NCBI RefSeq assembly: GCF_003269295.1 | Contig: NZ_QLTT01000007.1 | Span: forward strand, 1-64,000 | DNA length: 64,000 bases | Direction: 5' to 3' | DNA from: Lentzea atacamensis | GTDB taxonomy: Bacteria; Actinomycetota; Actinomycetes; Mycobacteriales; Pseudonocardiaceae | Shown: piece after piece, positions 51,717 through 59,237 of the stretch | Layout of the letters: each line of letters begins with the position of its first letter | Numbering within the stretch: the first letter of the stretch is position 1 | The notes under the pieces: generated by a model | Databases searched by the model: none | Seen by the model: the letters and a program-made list of their open reading frames with translations, nothing else | What the model was told of the DNA's origin: nothing | Translations under genes and position numbers: made by a program

Positions 51717-52613
51717 ATGGATGGTTACCGCTCCGGGTTCGCGTGCTTCGTCGGCCGCCCGAACGCAGGGAAGTCGACGCTGACGAACGCGCTGGTGGGC
51801 ACGAAGGTCGCCATCACGTCGAACAAGCCGCAGACCACCCGTCACACGATCCGCGGCATCGTGCACCGCCCCGACGGCCAGCTCGTGCTCGTGGACACCC
51901 CCGGCCTGCACCGGCCGCGCACGCTGCTCGGCCAGCGGCTCAACGACCTGGTGCGCGAGACGTGGTCGGAGGTCGACGTCGTCGGCTTCTGCGTGCCCGC
52001 GGACCAGAAGGTCGGCCCCGGTGACAAGTTCATCGCCGCCGAGCTCGAGAAGGTCGCCAAGCGCACGCCCGTGGTCGGCATCGTCACCAAGACGGACCTG
52101 GTCTCGCAGCAGCAGGTGATGGAGCAGCTGCTCGCGCTGCAGAAGGTCATGGAGTTCGCCGAGATCATCCCGGTGTCCGCGGTCGACGGCTTCCAGGTCG
52201 ACAAGCTGAGCGACCTGCTGCTGGGCAAGCTGCCGGAGGGCCCGCAGCTGTTCCCGGACGGCGATCTCACCGACGAGCCCGAGCAGACCCTGGTCGCCGA
52301 GCTGATCCGCGAGGCCGCGTTGGAGGGCGTGCGCGACGAGCTGCCGCACTCCATCGCCGTGGTGGTCGAGGAGATGATGCCGCGCGAGGGTCGTGACGAC
52401 CTGATGGACATCCACGCGTTCGTGTTCGTGGAACGGCCGTCGCAGAAGGCGATCATCCTCGGGCACCGGGGTGAGCGGCTCAAGCAGGTCGGCATGACCG
52501 CGCGCAAGCAGATCGAGGCGCTGCTGGGCATGCGGGTGTACCTGGACCTGCACATCAAGATCGCCAAGGACTGGCAGCGCGATCCGAAACAGTTGCGCCG
52601 CCTGGGCTTCTAG
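51717..52613 (+). CDS. era: GTPase Era
   Basis: A 298-aa protein: G1 FVGRPNAGKSTLTNALVG, G2 NKPQTTRHTIRGI, G3 LVDTPGLHRP, G4 VTKTDLV, and a C-terminal KH domain (IILGHRGERLKQVGMTARKQ). Era binds 16S rRNA near its 3' end and helps 30S assembly together with YbeY, encoded upstream. ATG at 51717. Confidence 0.97.
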   Translation: MDGYRSGFACFVGRPNAGKSTLTNALVGTKVAITSNKPQTTRHTIRGIVHRPDGQLVLVDTPGLHRPRTLLGQRLNDLVRETWSEVDVVGFCVPADQKVGPGDKFIAAELEKVAKRTPVVGIVTKTDLVSQQQVMEQLLALQKVMEFAEIIPVSAVDGFQVDKLSDLLLGKLPEGPQLFPDGDLTDEPEQTLVAELIREAALEGVRDELPHSIAVVVEEMMPREGRDDLMDIHAFVFVERPSQKAIILGHRGERLKQVGMTARKQIEALLGMRVYLDLHIKIAKDWQRDPKQLRRLGF

Positions 52614-52776
52614 TGCCGCGACCACCAGCCTTCGCCGTGTCTTCCGACGCTCAGCAGGGCACCTCGCGGCACCGGCCCCACGCCCACGGACAACCAGTAT
52701 GAGGACGCGGGGCCGGCACCGCGATGCGCCCGTCTGACCGGCGAAACACGGGGCAAAGTCTGGAGGTCACGGCACT

Positions 52777-53535
52777 ATGGCCAACCTGTACCGCGACACC
52801 GGAATCGTGCTGCGCGTGCAGAAGCTCGGTGAAGCGGACCGGATCATCACCTTCCTGACCCAGCGCCACGGCAAGCTCCGCGCCGTGGCAAAGGGCGTGC
52901 GCCGCACGTCGTCGAAGTTCGGCGCGCGGCTGGAGCCGTTCTGCCACGTCGACGTGCAGTTCCACCCCGGCCGATCGCTCGACATCATCACCCAGGTGCA
53001 GACGCTGGACGCGTTCGGCGTGGGCATCGTCAACGACTACCAGCGCTACACGGCCGCGTGCGCGATCCTCGAGACCGCTGACCGCCTCACCTCCGAAGAG
53101 GGCGAACCGGTCGTGCGGCTCTACCTGCTCGTGACAGGCGCTTTGAGAGCGTTGGCCGCTGCCGAACGGGATCCGTCGCTGCTGCTGGACGCCTTCCTGA
53201 TGCGTGCCATGGCGTTCGCCGGTTGGGCGCCCGCCGTGAACGAGTGCGCGAAGTGCGGCACACCCGGCCCGCACCGGGCGTTCAGCGTCCAGGCCGGTGG
53301 CACGTGCTGCCCGAACTGCCGCCCGCCCGGCTCGGCGTCGCCGTCCGCGGACACGCTGACGTTGCTCTCGGCACTGCTGCACGGGCAGTGGGGCGTGGTC
53401 GACGAGATTCCGCACGTGGCCCGTCGTGACGCGAGCGGGCTGGTCGCGGCGCACCTGCAGTGGCACCTGGAACGGCAGCTGCGATCGTTGCCGTTGGTGG
53501 AGCGAAAGGCCAAGGACGACGGCTCGTCGGGCTGA
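52777..53535 (+). CDS. recO: DNA repair protein RecO
   Basis: A 252-aa protein with an N-terminal OB fold (LYRDTGIVLRVQKLGEADRI, FLTQRHGKLRAVAKGVRRT) and a zinc site CAKCG...CCPNC in the helical C-terminal part. RecO loads RecA on SSB-coated gaps with RecR. ATG 52777, with GGAGG upstream. The 163-bp gap after era contains an imperfect inverted repeat (CGCGG..CCGGCCCC and GGGGCCGG..CCGCG, 52665-52723). Confidence 0.95.
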   Translation: MANLYRDTGIVLRVQKLGEADRIITFLTQRHGKLRAVAKGVRRTSSKFGARLEPFCHVDVQFHPGRSLDIITQVQTLDAFGVGIVNDYQRYTAACAILETADRLTSEEGEPVVRLYLLVTGALRALAAAERDPSLLLDAFLMRAMAFAGWAPAVNECAKCGTPGPHRAFSVQAGGTCCPNCRPPGSASPSADTLTLLSALLHGQWGVVDEIPHVARRDASGLVAAHLQWHLERQLRSLPLVERKAKDDGSSG

Positions 53536-53640
53536 TCGGCTTTCACCGGCAGTACCCGGGGGATGGGAGAAGGGCAAGCGGCGGTAGCGGCTAATGTGGC
53601 GGCCACCGATCACGGTCCCGTTGAAAGGATGCCGAGCCCC

Positions 53641-54459
53641 ATGCTGCGTCGCCGCCGCTCCGAGCGCGAGAAGCGCGTACCGCGCCCGCCGGAGCCGCAC
53701 CCGTCCGGCGCGACGCCCCCGGCGATTCCCGCCGAGTTCGTGCCGAAGCACATCGCGATCGTGATGGACGGCAACGGCCGCTGGGCCAACCAGCGCGGAC
53801 TGTCGCGGGTCGAGGGCCACAAGCGTGGCGAGCAGGTCGTCGTCGAGGTCGCCAAGGGCGCCATCGAGATGGGCGTGAAGTGGCTGTCGCTGTACGCCTT
53901 CTCCACCGAGAACTGGCGCCGCAGCCCCGAAGAGGTCCGGTTCCTCATGGGCTTCTCGCGCGACGTCATCCACCACCGCACCGACGAGCTCGACGAACTG
54001 GGCGTGCGGGTGCGGTGGGCCGGTCGCCGGCCGCGGTTGTGGCGCAGCGTCATCAAGGAGCTGGAGGTCGCGGAGGAGCGCACCCGCGACAACGACCAGC
54101 TCAACCTCGCGATGTGCATCAACTACGGCGGCCGCGCCGAGATCGGTGACGCCGCCCGCGAGATCGCGAGGCTGGCCGCCGCCGGGCAGCTCAACCCCGA
54201 CAAGGTCGACGAGAAGACCGTCGCGCGCTACCTCTACCAGCCCGAGATGCCGGACGTGGACCTGTTCATCCGTCCGTCGGGCGAGCAGCGCACCTCGAAC
54301 TTCATGCTGTGGCAGTCCGCGTACGCCGAGCTGGTGTTCCAGGACATCCTCTGGCCCGACTTCGACCGCCGCGACCTGTGGCGCGCGGTCGAGAAGTTCG
54401 CCGAGCGCGACCGCCGCTTCGGTGGTGCGATCGACAAGCCCGATTCGGAGGTGTCGTGA
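53641..54459 (+). CDS. uppS: Cis-prenyl (decaprenyl/undecaprenyl) diphosphate synthase
   Basis: A 272-aa cis-prenyltransferase: HIAIVMDGNGRWANQRGLSR (pyrophosphate loop with catalytic Asp), SLYAFSTENWRRSPEEV, LNLAMCINYGGRAEI, and the C-terminal DLFIRPSGEQRTSNFMLWQS. It makes the polyprenyl diphosphate carrier used in peptidoglycan and other wall polymers. ATG 53641 gives a family-like start (LRRRRSEREKRVP); ATG 53629 is also possible. Confidence 0.95.
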   Translation: MLRRRRSEREKRVPRPPEPHPSGATPPAIPAEFVPKHIAIVMDGNGRWANQRGLSRVEGHKRGEQVVVEVAKGAIEMGVKWLSLYAFSTENWRRSPEEVRFLMGFSRDVIHHRTDELDELGVRVRWAGRRPRLWRSVIKELEVAEERTRDNDQLNLAMCINYGGRAEIGDAAREIARLAAAGQLNPDKVDEKTVARYLYQPEMPDVDLFIRPSGEQRTSNFMLWQSAYAELVFQDILWPDFDRRDLWRAVEKFAERDRRFGGAIDKPDSEVS

Positions 54460-54854
54460 ACGCGAGCGGTGAGGCTCTCGAGGCCGCGCGCAAGGCGCTG
54501 GAGCTGTTCCACGACGTCTCCGTGGACGACGACGGCGCGCTGAGCTTCCGCCACGGCGACGTGCCGTGCGCCGTGCAGGGCATGGAACTGGCCGACGGGC
54601 TGACGGTGCTCTCGCTGACCTGCGTCGTCGCGTGGGACCTGCCGGCCGATGCGGCGGTGTGGGTCGCCGAACGCGCAGGTCAGGGCCTTTTCGGCACGCT
54701 CGGCGTCATCGCGTCCGAACGGGGGACCGATGTCATGCTGCGCTACGCGTTCCCGGCGGACGGCCTCAAACCGGAGCCGCTGAGCACGCTGCTCATGCTG
54801 GTTGTGTCGACCGCCTCGCAGGTGCGCGGCGAGCTCCTCTCCCGCTTTTCTTGA
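54456..54854 (+). CDS. YbjN-like (chaperone-fold) domain protein
   Basis: A 132-aa protein starting at GTG 54456, which overlaps the uppS stop codon (GTGA). The pattern SFRHGDVPCAVQGMELADGL...VLSLTCVVAWDLP...GTDVMLRYAFP is consistent with the YbjN/type III secretion chaperone-like alpha-beta fold. Function unknown; the conserved place next to uppS suggests a core rather than accessory gene. Confidence 0.7.
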   Translation: MNASGEALEAARKALELFHDVSVDDDGALSFRHGDVPCAVQGMELADGLTVLSLTCVVAWDLPADAAVWVAERAGQGLFGTLGVIASERGTDVMLRYAFPADGLKPEPLSTLLMLVVSTASQVRGELLSRFS

Positions 54855-54867
54855 GAAAGGACCCTCG

Positions 54868-55302
54868 ATGGGTGGCGTGATCATTTACGAGCCGGAAGAG
54901 GACGCGGACGTCAACGAGTTCCCGTGGACCGTGACGTTCGAGCCGTCGGGCGGCGACGACTGGGACTCGTTCATCTGCGGCCCGTACGAGCGCGACCACG
55001 CCGTCGCGCTGGCGGAGGCCGTGGCGCTGGACGACGCCGAGGGTGGCGTGCTGGCCATCGTGAAGCCGATGCTGCCCGCCCTGTCGGCCGAGGACGTGAG
55101 CGCCACGATCGAGGAGCTCCGTGAGGCCGCCCTCGAGGAAGAGGACGACGAGGAGACCGTCAACGGCACTCCCGTCGACTTCGACGACGAGGAGGACCTC
55201 GAAGAGGAAGAGGCCGAGTTCGCCGAGCCGCCGTCGCCCGAGGAGATCCGCGAGGGCATGGCGCGCACGTACCGGCGCTTGCTGGACCTGGACGCGGAAT
55301 GA
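54868..55302 (+). CDS. Acidic protein of unknown function
   Basis: A 144-aa protein with a strand-rich N-terminal half (GGVIIYEPEEDADVNEFPWT, WDSFICGPYERDHAVALAEA) and a very acidic middle (EEEDDEETVN, DDEEDLEEEEAEF), then a helical end PSPEEIREGMARTYRRLLDL. GAAAGGA lies upstream of ATG 54868. No family is recognised. The stop overlaps the permease start (ATGA), so it is coupled with it. Confidence 0.72.
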   Translation: MGGVIIYEPEEDADVNEFPWTVTFEPSGGDDWDSFICGPYERDHAVALAEAVALDDAEGGVLAIVKPMLPALSAEDVSATIEELREAALEEEDDEETVNGTPVDFDDEEDLEEEEAEFAEPPSPEEIREGMARTYRRLLDLDAE

Positions 55303-56309
55303 CGATCACCGGCGAGATCCGCTCGTCGAAGCGGCGCTCCGGCCCGCCTCGGCTGAAGATCACGTCGTTGGAGGTGCTGTGCGGGATCCTCGTTCTCGCA
55401 CTGCTCTTCCAGTCCCGGCTGGTCGATCTTCTCGATGTGCCGAAGCTGCGGACCGCGTCGACGGTGTTCGTCGCGATCTGCGTGCAGGCCATGCCGTTCC
55501 TGGTGCTGGGCGTGCTGATCTCCGGTGCCATCGCGGCGTTCGTGCCGGCTTCGGCGCTGCGCAAGCTGCTGCCCTCGAAGACGGCGCTGGCGGTACCGGT
55601 GGCGGGTGTCGCGGGCGTGGCTCTGCCGGGCTGCGAGTGCGCCTCGGTGCCCGTCGCGCGGCGGCTGATGCAGCAGGGTGTCGCGCCGGCGGTGGCGCTG
55701 ACGTTCCTGCTGGCGGCGCCGGCGGTGAACCCGATCGTGCTGGTGTCGACGGCGGTGGCGTTCAACGATGCCCCGATGATGGTCGTCGCGCGGTTCGTCG
55801 CCTCGTTGCTGACCGCGATGGTCATGGGCTGGCTGTGGGTGCGGTTCGGCAAGGCGGAGTGGATCGCCGAGCGCGCCCTCGCCCGCATGCAGGATCATCC
55901 CGGCACCAACAAGTGGGCCGTCTTCGCCGAGAGCGCGCGCCACGACCTCGTGGACGCCGGTGGGTTCCTGGTGCTGGGCGGCCTGTTCGCGGCGGCGTTC
56001 AAGACGTTCGTGCCTGTCGCCTGGATGCAGACGCTCGGCGGCCAGATCGTGCTGGGCGTGCTGGTGATGGCGTTCCTGGCCGTGATCCTGGCGCTGTGCT
56101 CCGAGGCCGACGCGTTCGTGGCGGTGGCCTTCTCGGCGCTGCCGCTGTTGCCGCGCCTGGTCTTCCTGGTCGTCGGCCCCGCCGTCGACGTGAAGCTGAT
56201 CGCGCTGCAGGCGGGTGCGTTCGGCAAGTCCTTCGCCTTCCGCTTCGCACCGGCTACCTTCGTAGTGGCGATCTTGTGCGCTGTCGCGACGGGAGTGGTG
56301 CTGCTGTGA
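55299..56309 (+). CDS. UPF0718/DUF318-type permease
   Basis: A 336-aa protein with about eight to nine membrane helices. It has the family signature GVAGVALPGCECASVPVARR and LTFLLAAPAVNPIVLVST in the first half, and LCSEADAFVAVAF in the second. Such permeases (YraQ/YcgR-like) are found with TIGR03943 proteins; the YcgR/YcgQ pair of Bacillus is under zinc-uptake regulator control. Metal or metallophore transport is likely but unproven. Its stop overlaps the next start (GTGA). Confidence 0.85.
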   Translation: MTITGEIRSSKRRSGPPRLKITSLEVLCGILVLALLFQSRLVDLLDVPKLRTASTVFVAICVQAMPFLVLGVLISGAIAAFVPASALRKLLPSKTALAVPVAGVAGVALPGCECASVPVARRLMQQGVAPAVALTFLLAAPAVNPIVLVSTAVAFNDAPMMVVARFVASLLTAMVMGWLWVRFGKAEWIAERALARMQDHPGTNKWAVFAESARHDLVDAGGFLVLGGLFAAAFKTFVPVAWMQTLGGQIVLGVLVMAFLAVILALCSEADAFVAVAFSALPLLPRLVFLVVGPAVDVKLIALQAGAFGKSFAFRFAPATFVVAILCAVATGVVLL

Positions 56310-57010
56310 GGCGGGAAACCCAGAACATCCTGCTGGTGCTGCTCGGCGGCGCGCTGCTGAAGATCAGCTTCTCGGGCCTTTACCTGCGCTACGTGCAGAA
56401 GGGCCTGCTGCCGCTGCTGATCGCGGCCGGCACGATCATGATCGGCCTCGCGCTGTTCGCGATCATCAGGGACATCCGCCGCGGCAAGGCCGTCTCGGAC
56501 GACGAGCACGGCCACTCGCACTCGTCGCGCTCGACCTGGCTGATGCTGCTGCCGGTGCTCGCGGTGTTCCTGATCTCGCCACCAGCGCTCGGCGGCGACG
56601 TCGTGAGCTCCGCGGCGGACACGAACCAGACGCAGCGGTCCCGCAACCTGCTGGGCGAACTGCCGGCCGGAGACGTCATCCCGTTGTCCATGACCGAGTT
56701 CGTCACGCGCACGGCGTGGGACGAGTCGGGGACGCTGGACGGCCGTCGCGTGAAGCTGACCGGGTTCCTGACGCGGGCGGACGGGGACACGTTCGTCGCG
56801 CGGCTCGCGATCTCCTGCTGCGCGGCGGACGCGCGGCCGTTGAAGGTGAAGCTGGCCGGGGACGTGCCGTCGCTGCCGAACGAGCAGTGGGTGGAAGTGA
56901 CCGGTCAGGTCGTGCCGAAGTCGGCGTCCGAGAAGAACTCGTGGGTGCCGAGCTTCACGGTGGAGTCGTCGACGCCGGTGCAGGAGCCTGCTGAGCCCTA
57001 CGAGTCCTAG
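56306..57010 (+). CDS. TIGR03943 family membrane protein
   Basis: A 234-aa protein with two or three N-terminal helices (LLVLLGGALLKISFSGLYLR, LLPLLIAAGTIMIGLALFAI, LMLLPVLAVFLISPPALGG), a His-rich loop (DDEHGHSHSS) and an extracytoplasmic OB-like domain (VKLTGFLTRADGDTFVARLA, SCCAADARPLKVKLAG, WVEVTGQVV). It is the partner of the permease and is translationally coupled to it. The His loop and CC motif fit a metal-related role. The gene converges with zur. Confidence 0.87.
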   Translation: MRRETQNILLVLLGGALLKISFSGLYLRYVQKGLLPLLIAAGTIMIGLALFAIIRDIRRGKAVSDDEHGHSHSSRSTWLMLLPVLAVFLISPPALGGDVVSSAADTNQTQRSRNLLGELPAGDVIPLSMTEFVTRTAWDESGTLDGRRVKLTGFLTRADGDTFVARLAISCCAADARPLKVKLAGDVPSLPNEQWVEVTGQVVPKSASEKNSWVPSFTVESSTPVQEPAEPYES

Positions 57011-57022
57011 CAGACCCGTCTC

Positions 57023-57054
57023 GTCACGCGGCGGGTGCCTTCCCGCCGCGTGAC
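57023..57054. terminator. Bidirectional terminator between the TIGR03943 gene and zur
   Basis: GTCACGCGGCGGG (57023-57035) pairs perfectly with CCCGCCGCGTGAC (57042-57054) around a 6-base loop, in the 54-bp gap between convergent stops. It has no T tract on either side. Confidence 0.75.
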
Positions 57055-57064
57055 GTCGGGCTAA

Positions 57065-57466
57065 CTAGGCGTCCTTCAGCTTGGCCGTGCACTCCGCGCA
57101 CGTGCCGAAGATCTCGACGGTGTGGCTGACCTCGGAGAACCCGTTCTCGGCCGCCACCCGGTCCGCCCACTTCTCGACGGCGGGGCCCTCCACCTCCACC
57201 GTGCGGCCGCAGTGGCGGCACACGAGGTGATGGTGGTGGTGGGCCGAGCAACGGCGGTAGATGGCCTCGCCCGAGTCGGTGCGCAGGACGTCGACCTGGC
57301 CCGCGTCCGCGAGGGACTGCAGGGTGCGGTAGACCGTGGTCAGGCCGATGCCCTCGCCTCGGCGGCGTAGTTCCTCGTGCAGTTCCTGCGCGCTGCGGAA
57401 GTCGTCGAGCTGGTCGAGCAGGTTCGAGACGGCAGTGCGCTGCTTGGTGGACCTCAGTCCGGTCAC
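57065..57466 (-). CDS. zur: Fur-family regulator, probable zinc uptake regulator Zur
   Basis: A 133-aa protein: winged helix (LRSTKQRTAVSNLLDQLDDF, GLTTVYRTLQSLADAGQVDV), the His-rich segment SAHHHHHLVCRHCGRTVEVE and the second CxxC in FGTCAECTAKL, making the structural zinc site of four cysteines. Linked to an ArsR/SmtB gene and near glyS as in mycobacteria (Rv2358-furB next to glyS), which supports Zur. It starts inside the upstream ArsR gene's stop (4-bp overlap), so the two are co-expressed. Confidence 0.9.
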   Translation of the reverse strand: MTGLRSTKQRTAVSNLLDQLDDFRSAQELHEELRRRGEGIGLTTVYRTLQSLADAGQVDVLRTDSGEAIYRRCSAHHHHHLVCRHCGRTVEVEGPAVEKWADRVAAENGFSEVSHTVEIFGTCAECTAKLKDA

Positions 57467-57813
57467 AACTTCTCCTCGACGTGCGTCACCGCGTCGACCA
57501 CGATGTGCGCCAGGTGTTCGTCTACCAGTCGATACACGACCTCGCGGCCATGTCGTTCACCGTGCACCACACCCGCGGACTTCAGCACGCGCAGGTGCTG
57601 GCTGATCAGCGGCTGGGCCACGCCCAGCGCCTCGACCAGCTCGTGCACGCAGCGGTCGTGCTCGCGCAGCTGCAGGACGATGGCGATGCGGACCGGCGCG
57701 GCCAGTGCGCGCAGCAGGTCGCCGGCCTCGGCCAGGGTGTGCGCGGCTCTGCGCGGTGCGGGTGCGGGGGCCTCGCGTTCGGGGGAGTGCTCGCCGTGCA
57801 GCTGGACGGTCAT
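57463..57813 (-). CDS. ArsR/SmtB-family metal-responsive repressor
   Basis: A 116-aa winged-helix protein: LLRALAAPVRIAIVLQLREH, DRCVHELVEALGVAQPLISQ, HLRVLKSAGVVHGERHGREV, and the C-terminal DEHLAHIVVDAVTHVEEKL, whose Asp/His pattern (D-x2-L-x2-H...H-x2-E) matches the alpha5 zinc site of SmtB/CzrA. It would lose DNA binding on zinc and so switch on zur, as SmtB does in mycobacteria. ATG 57813. Confidence 0.9.
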   Translation of the reverse strand: MTVQLHGEHSPEREAPAPAPRRAAHTLAEAGDLLRALAAPVRIAIVLQLREHDRCVHELVEALGVAQPLISQHLRVLKSAGVVHGERHGREVVYRLVDEHLAHIVVDAVTHVEEKL

Positions 57814-57824
57814 GGCGGCACACC

Positions 57825-58103
57825 TCACCTGGTAGGGATTTTCACAACCAATTCTACGGTGATGACGAGCAGTATCAGCAGGACCACCACGCGCAACGTG
57901 CGTTGACCTGGGGAAAGTACCTTCCAGGTGGCCGCGAGCAGGGCTCCCGCACCGATGATCAGTACACCTAACAGCACTGCTCCCACCGTGCCGCCGACCA
58001 GGACACCGGTGATGAACAGCCCGAGCACGAGCAGGAACGCCACGACCGGGCGGACGCGCGCGAGCGGGCCGTCGCCGGGCAGCAGAGGGCGCTTGGAGGT
58101 CAC
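57825..58103 (-). CDS. Small membrane protein, unknown function
   Basis: A 92-aa protein with three hydrophobic segments (VVAFLLVLGLFITGVLVGGT, AVLLGVLIIGAGALLAATW, LRVVVLLILLVITVELVVKI) after a short basic N-terminus. Similar small DUF6703-like proteins occur next to the zur/smtB pair in actinobacteria. The ArsR start lies 11 bp after its stop on the same strand, so co-transcription is possible. Confidence 0.75.
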   Translation of the reverse strand: MTSKRPLLPGDGPLARVRPVVAFLLVLGLFITGVLVGGTVGAVLLGVLIIGAGALLAATWKVLSPGQRTLRVVVLLILLVITVELVVKIPTR

Positions 58104-58120
58104 CGTGCCATCCTTGCACC

Positions 58121-58498
58121 GTGCTGCTCGTGTGCCGCTTCCGCGTATCCGACCCAGAGACGTTCACCTCGCGGGTGGAGCTCGCGCTGAAGCTCCTGAC
58201 CGCTCAGCCGGGGTGCGAGAAGGGCACGTTGGCGAGGTCCACCGACGAGGACGACCGGTGGGTGCTGACGGTCGAGTTCGAGTCCGTGGTGGCTTATCGG
58301 CGTGCGATGTCGCCGTTCCCCGTGCGCGAACACGTGATCCCGTTGCTGTCCGAGGCGCTGACCGACGAGCCCGCGATGTACGAGCCGACGCTGACGAGCG
58401 CCGGCGGCCAGGTCGAGACGCACACGAGCCTGCTCGCCGAGGACGCGTTCACGGTGCGGCTCGGCGAAGCGGGTGGACCGGCTACCCCGCGGCGATAG
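58121..58498 (+). CDS. Antibiotic biosynthesis monooxygenase (ABM) domain protein
   Basis: A 125-aa ferredoxin-like protein: LLVCRFRVSDPETFTSRVEL, CEKGTLARSTDEDDRWVLTV, FESVVAYRRAMSPFPVREHV and IPLLSEALTDEPAMYE. Despite the family name such proteins are often heme- or quinone-related monooxygenases of primary metabolism, and nothing nearby suggests an antibiotic cluster. GTG 58121, divergent from the small membrane protein gene. The 3' end overlaps the TPR gene by 17 bp. Confidence 0.82.
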   Translation: MLLVCRFRVSDPETFTSRVELALKLLTAQPGCEKGTLARSTDEDDRWVLTVEFESVVAYRRAMSPFPVREHVIPLLSEALTDEPAMYEPTLTSAGGQVETHTSLLAEDAFTVRLGEAGGPATPRR

Positions 58499-59156
58499 CC
58501 TCCATCTCCCTGACCCACTCCTCGTGCGAGTCGTGGGGGAGGAGCTCCAGCGCCCTGCGTGCGGCTTCGGCGGCTTCTTCCTTGCGGCCCAACGCGTGCA
58601 GCGTCTTGGCCTTGCCGCTCTCCGCGTACGCCTCCGGGGTCTTCTCGAAGGCTTCCAGCGCCTCGTCGAAGCGCTCGTTCTCGTAGTAGTACCAGCCGAG
58701 GTTGTTGTGCAGCGGGCCCAGCCACCTCGACAGCTCCGGGTTGGCCTCGACCAGTTCGAGGCCCTGCTTCGTCCACTTCTCCGGGTCGTCGACCAGCGAC
58801 GCCATGTGCGCGGCGTCGACCGCCAGCGACAGGTCACCGCGCGTCTTGGCCAGGATGAACGCCGCCACGAACAACGGTTGCGCGGCCTCGGCATCGCCGC
58901 CGGAGCGGTGCAGTCTGCCGCGTTCGAGCAGTACCCGCACCCGGCCCGTCGAGTCGGGGGCGATGAGGGTCTCCGCCTCGTCGACGAGAGCGTGACCTGC
59001 GGCGAAGTTCTCCCGCAGGCCCTCGACGCGGGCGAGCTGCGTCAGCACCTCCGCGCGCTCGTCGTCGGTCTCCACGTTGTTGAGGAGCGCACGGAACCTC
59101 GCCTCGGTGCCGTCCAGGTCGGCGAAGTCCCACAGCTCTCGCAGCCGGTCTTCCAT
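58482..59156 (-). CDS. Tetratricopeptide repeat protein
   Basis: A 224-aa helical protein with TPR-like repeats: AEVLTQLARVEGLRENFAAG, RVLLERGRLHRSGGDAEAAQ, LGPLHNNLGWYYYENERFDE (best match) and KAKTLHALGRKEEAAEAARR. A protein-binding scaffold; partners unknown. ATG 59156 begins the protein (EDRLRELWDFADLDGTEARF); a far longer reading through glyS on the opposite strand is an artefact. Divergent from glyS. Confidence 0.82.
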   Translation of the reverse strand: MEDRLRELWDFADLDGTEARFRALLNNVETDDERAEVLTQLARVEGLRENFAAGHALVDEAETLIAPDSTGRVRVLLERGRLHRSGGDAEAAQPLFVAAFILAKTRGDLSLAVDAAHMASLVDDPEKWTKQGLELVEANPELSRWLGPLHNNLGWYYYENERFDEALEAFEKTPEAYAESGKAKTLHALGRKEEAAEAARRALELLPHDSHEEWVREMEAIAAG

Positions 59157-59237
59157 TCGTGCAGCGTAAGGCTCCGGTCGCCCGTTCGGGGCGCAACGTG
59201 ACGGGCTAGGCTGACACCCCCGAATCTGATTCCCCCG

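Noticed and set aside
52665..52723. Imperfect inverted repeat as a terminator between era and recO
   Set aside because: Stems of about 15 bp with two mismatches are separated by a loop of about 29 bases and lack a T tract; too weak to call.
58121..58498. Antibiotic gene cluster suggested by the ABM domain
   Set aside because: Neighbours are housekeeping (zur, glyS); no synthase, carrier or tailoring genes are near.
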